DNA of 64,000 nt, taken from positions 68,604,501 through 68,668,500 of the forward strand of contig JALMGJ010000001.1 in the NCBI GenBank assembly GCA_023362775.1. Direction: 5' to 3'. A program made the position numbers and the translations under genes. Every line of letters begins with the position of its first letter. Position 1 is the first letter of the stretch. Shown here one piece after another: positions 32,296 through 64,000 of this stretch. The DNA comes from Charina bottae. Its lineage: Eukaryota > Chordata > Lepidosauria > Squamata > Charinaidae. The notes beneath the pieces are model-generated. The model had not been told where the DNA came from. It worked only from the letters and a program-made list of their open reading frames with translations, and did not search any database.

Positions 32296-33780
32296 CATCA
32301 TTTTAAAGAAGTGATTTCTTTTTATATCAAAATTTATACCATAATTTTAAGTAGATATGACTGTTACTAAAAGAGGGAAATAAGTGACTATAAAGAAAAG
32401 AAACAAAGTTCTTCCTTTTTATACTTGTTTACTTTATGTGTTGGGAAAGTATTTTGAGCAAAACCCTAACCTCACTGAACTTTGTGGGTGTTTCCCTGCA
32501 ATTTAAAAAGGAACAAGTTTTTACTCTCTTCAGCCTACAGTATAAACTAACTGAAAAGTCACTGATGATTTCACTAATATTTTGAGTTGATGATTTCACA
32601 ATCGCCTTTTATCAGTTAATAGATTCAACAGTAAAATGTTAGATCACTATATCATGAGGTTAAAATATGGAAATTAATCTCTTTAAATAAAAGCAGTTAA
32701 AAGCCTATCACAAGTGGAAAAAAACTTTTTAGTACATACAAAAGAATCTTATCAAACTTGTCAGATTTAATATTCTAATTATCGTGTAAGATATTAATAA
32801 ATCTAAGCATACAATCCTGCATTCTAAGCAAAGATACGAGTTTAATTCAATGTAAGCTTGCATGGGATTGTGCTATTATTTTATACTTTAAAATGAAAGA
32901 AACAAAAAAGGCACAGGAGGGAAAATGTGTGTAGGTTCATAATGCTGAATCAGAACACAAGCAAGCCAAAGTGAACTCATTTATTTTTCCCTTGAGGAAT
33001 CAAACAAGAGACGGGAAGTCATTGACTCATAAATAAGATCATTCATTCCACAAATGTAAACAGCATGTATTGTGCCAGCAAATATTTCCATAGTCCTTTG
33101 CTTTCTGAAAAATGCAAAGCAAATAATTTTCTGGAATTATAACTAAAAAAAAACCTTTTACAATAATGGAAGTCAGAGCGCTATGTGAGTGATATAATAG
33201 TTGTGATCTACACAGAAGCCAAAGACCACTGGCAATTTTGTTATTAACCAATTGACATTTTCACTTTTTATTAAATTTAAAAAATAAAAAAGTAGTATTT
33301 AAAGGAAAACAAGTAAAATTGAGGAGAGGGAAGTGGATCATCTTTAAGTTGTTATCAGCAAAATTACTTTGGATTTTATTTTTAATCATCATGGCATATG
33401 ACATTTCAGAAAGTTACTACTGTATTATTTGTGGTCAATAGTTTATTTGTTTTAATATATTTTAATATTTGTATTGCTCATATGCTTTGTTTTAAATTGT
33501 ATAAAATGTATTTTAATGTTGTGTGATCTGCCAGATAAATTAGAAATGTATTTTTTTAAAAATTAGTCGTTGAACCAGAAACATAACGTTTGCTATTTTA
33601 TGCCATAATCCTATACATATCTACTTAAATGAAGCCCATTTATTTTACTGGAACTCACTGTGTATGAGTGTATAATTTATCTTTACCCATGAATTGCTGG
33701 ATTATTGCAGTATAAGTGAGTTCATGATAACTTGATATTTTTACAATCAGAATTGGGATTAAGCTTTTCTTAATCTAGCT
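32296..33780. other. PLEKHH2 intron 1, nothing recognised
   Basis: 1.5 kb of AT-rich intron. A short motif near 33606 (AATCCTATACATATCTACTT) belongs to a common reptile interspersed repeat, not classified here. Confidence 0.5.
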
Positions 33781-34043
33781 CAGTGCTTTCCAATCTGCCG
33801 CCGTTGGCGACACACCAACGGCAGCGGGGTGGGGGCGTGCACGGCGGCGGCGCAGGGGGGCGCGCAGCAGTGGGGGCGTGCACAGCGGCGGCAGCCTCTG
33901 CTAAAACACGGAAGCGCTGATGGCGCGCCGCTGCCCCCGCCGCCGTGCACGCCCCTGCCGCCGCTTCCGGGTTGTGTGGCGACATACCAAACTGTGTGTT
34001 GCGACACACTAAAGTGTCGCGACACACAGTTTGGAAAGCTGTG
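33781..34043 (-). mobile_element. nonautonomous hAT element (Buster-type), copy 3
   Basis: CAGTGCTTTCCAATCTG ... CAGTTTGGAAAGCTGTG with perfect TSD ATCTAGCT (33773-33780, 34044-34051). The interior differs: GGCGGCGG-type GC-rich repeats. It lies only 214 bp before the PLEKHH2 start-codon exon. Confidence 0.92.
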
Positions 34044-34234
34044 ATCTAGCTGTTATCATGAATTTACAATTTTGCAAATATAACTCCCATCATAGATTTG
34101 TATTATGCATAAAGACATAGTCTTATGCTAAGTATTGAAGTAATCAAAAACATACTTATTTGATAATTGTAAATGCTTTTGATCTTGTACAATACATGTA
34201 AATGTATGAATGTTAACAGTCAACTTTATACTGA

Positions 34235-63036
<28,802 letters not shown>

Positions 63037-63261
63037 GTAGGGGGTACAAATTCTCAAAACACAAATTAAGGACCTTGGGACTAACTCTTTGTGTATGTCT
63101 TTATTGTAGATTGTATCCAATACTACAGCAGGCAGGAAAAAACAGTTGTGCCCAGAACCCTCTCCATAGTGTAGCCATCTGTTTTTGCTAAAGTGTGCAG
63201 GACATTTGTAGAGGTCTAGAATGTGCTGGAGGATGAAGCGATAATAAAAAATGAAAGGCTT

Positions 63262-63796
63262 TGTCAGGATGGAGGCTGAGTCCGAGGAGTCCAATCTAGA
63301 AATAGAAGGGCCGATGATAATAGAAACGGGAAAGAACGGAGTTGGCACGAAATTTGAATTAGATTCAGAGCAGCTGATTGGAGGCAGCCCAGAAGGAGAC
63401 TCGCCTCCACCTATTAGCGTGTGAGAACGGCGGTGGGAAAGGCGGGCAGAGCAGCACGAGGCACGATTGGCTCCCGCTCACAAATGGCGCAAAAATCAAA
63501 GAGATAAAAGGCAAGTGCAGCGTGCACCCATTGCCGGAGACAACCGTTCACGTTCCGTACAGCTTCCTGGAGTGTATCGTGATCCCATTGCCCCACCAGA
63601 ATCCCCGCTCAAACCTCGTCTCGCTTCCATGCCAGAGCCTTGCCGTGCAGTCCAGCCAAGCCTCGTGCCGGAGCCCTGCCTTGTCGCCCCGCCACACGCT
63701 GCACCAGAACCCTGCCCCGCAGCACAGTGTGTTTTAATTGTAAATAAAGGATTTTATCCATGCCTTCCTGCTTCGGGTCTTAGTCGGGACAGGACA
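63262..63796 (+). mobile_element. solo LTR of a retrovirus-like or Ty3-type element
   Basis: 535 bp starting TGTCAGGATGG and ending GGGACAGGACA (TG...CA, TGTC/GACA inverted), flanked by GGCTT on both sides (63257-63261, 63797-63801). It has a TATA-like AGATAAAAGG at about 63501 and AATAAA at 63743-63748, as expected for U3-R-U5. GC content is well above the intron average. No internal coding region follows. The 5-bp TSD fits either Ty3/Gypsy or some endogenous retroviruses. Confidence 0.85.
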
Positions 63797-64000
63797 GGCT
63801 TTTTTATTTCCATTTGAGATATTTACAGTGATTGGGTTTACTCCACTGAGTTTTGTTTGCTTTTGGATTGATGTGTTATGTGATCTCAGTCATTGTGGTT
63901 TCTAAACTACAGATTATGTTGGTATGATGGATGAACCCAACCTTTATTTCTGAATTATCTCTTTTTCCTAAAATATCTACAGCAAAGTGCAACATTAAAA

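Noticed and set aside
63378..63817. ORFs of 116-119 codons, Pro-rich
   Set aside because: They lie inside the solo LTR, which is noncoding control sequence.

Overview
The window looks like squamate reptile (lizard or snake) nuclear DNA: AT-rich, intron-rich and full of interspersed repeats. The mix of RTE-BovB, L1, L2, CR1-like and Penelope-like retroelements, tRNA-derived SINEs and short hAT and TA-target DNA transposons is typical of squamates. Species cannot be named from sequence alone.

Two host genes lie head to head. On the minus strand, 14 coding exons between 102 and 19131 (plus a noncoding first exon ending near 24022) encode the N-terminal ~762 codons of THADA. Splice sites and reading phase agree across all 14 exons, including a 33-nt micro-exon. 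On the plus strand, five coding exons (34265-34387, 58158-58220, 61134-61283, 61928-62011, 62955-63036) encode the N-terminal coiled coil of PLEKHH2, whose intron 2 is about 23.8 kb. Two GC/CpG-rich blocks (about 23930-24420 and 28870-29420) are the likely divergent promoters. As I recall it, human 2p21 has the same THADA/PLEKHH2 arrangement.

The rest is mostly mobile DNA, with many insertions bounded to the base by target-site duplications (TSDs). (1) A full-length BovB LINE (15611-18829, 12-bp TSD) has an intact 1009-codon endonuclease-RT ORF. (2) A Penelope-like element (PLE; 36057-38006) encodes RT plus GIY-YIG nuclease and ends in an inverted copy of its own 5' portion. Other PLE pieces are a palindromic 277-bp insertion (6046-6322), a second palindrome (28264-28502), a 340-bp copy nested in a SINE (35210-35549) and a 42-bp tail nested in another LINE (47549-47590). 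Several carry a hammerhead-like hairpin whose stem covaries. (3) Six short hAT elements all have 8-bp TSDs of the form NNNTANNN (Buster type). (4) Seven copies of a TA-flanked family begin CAGGTAGTCCTCG, two with a GC-rich minisatellite at the same internal site. (5) Two 5'-truncated L1s have TSDs, one broken by a SINE. (6) A 535-bp solo LTR with a 5-bp TSD lies at 63262-63796.

No prokaryotic features, CRISPR arrays or free-standing RNA genes were seen. Boundaries given as approximate were judged by eye.
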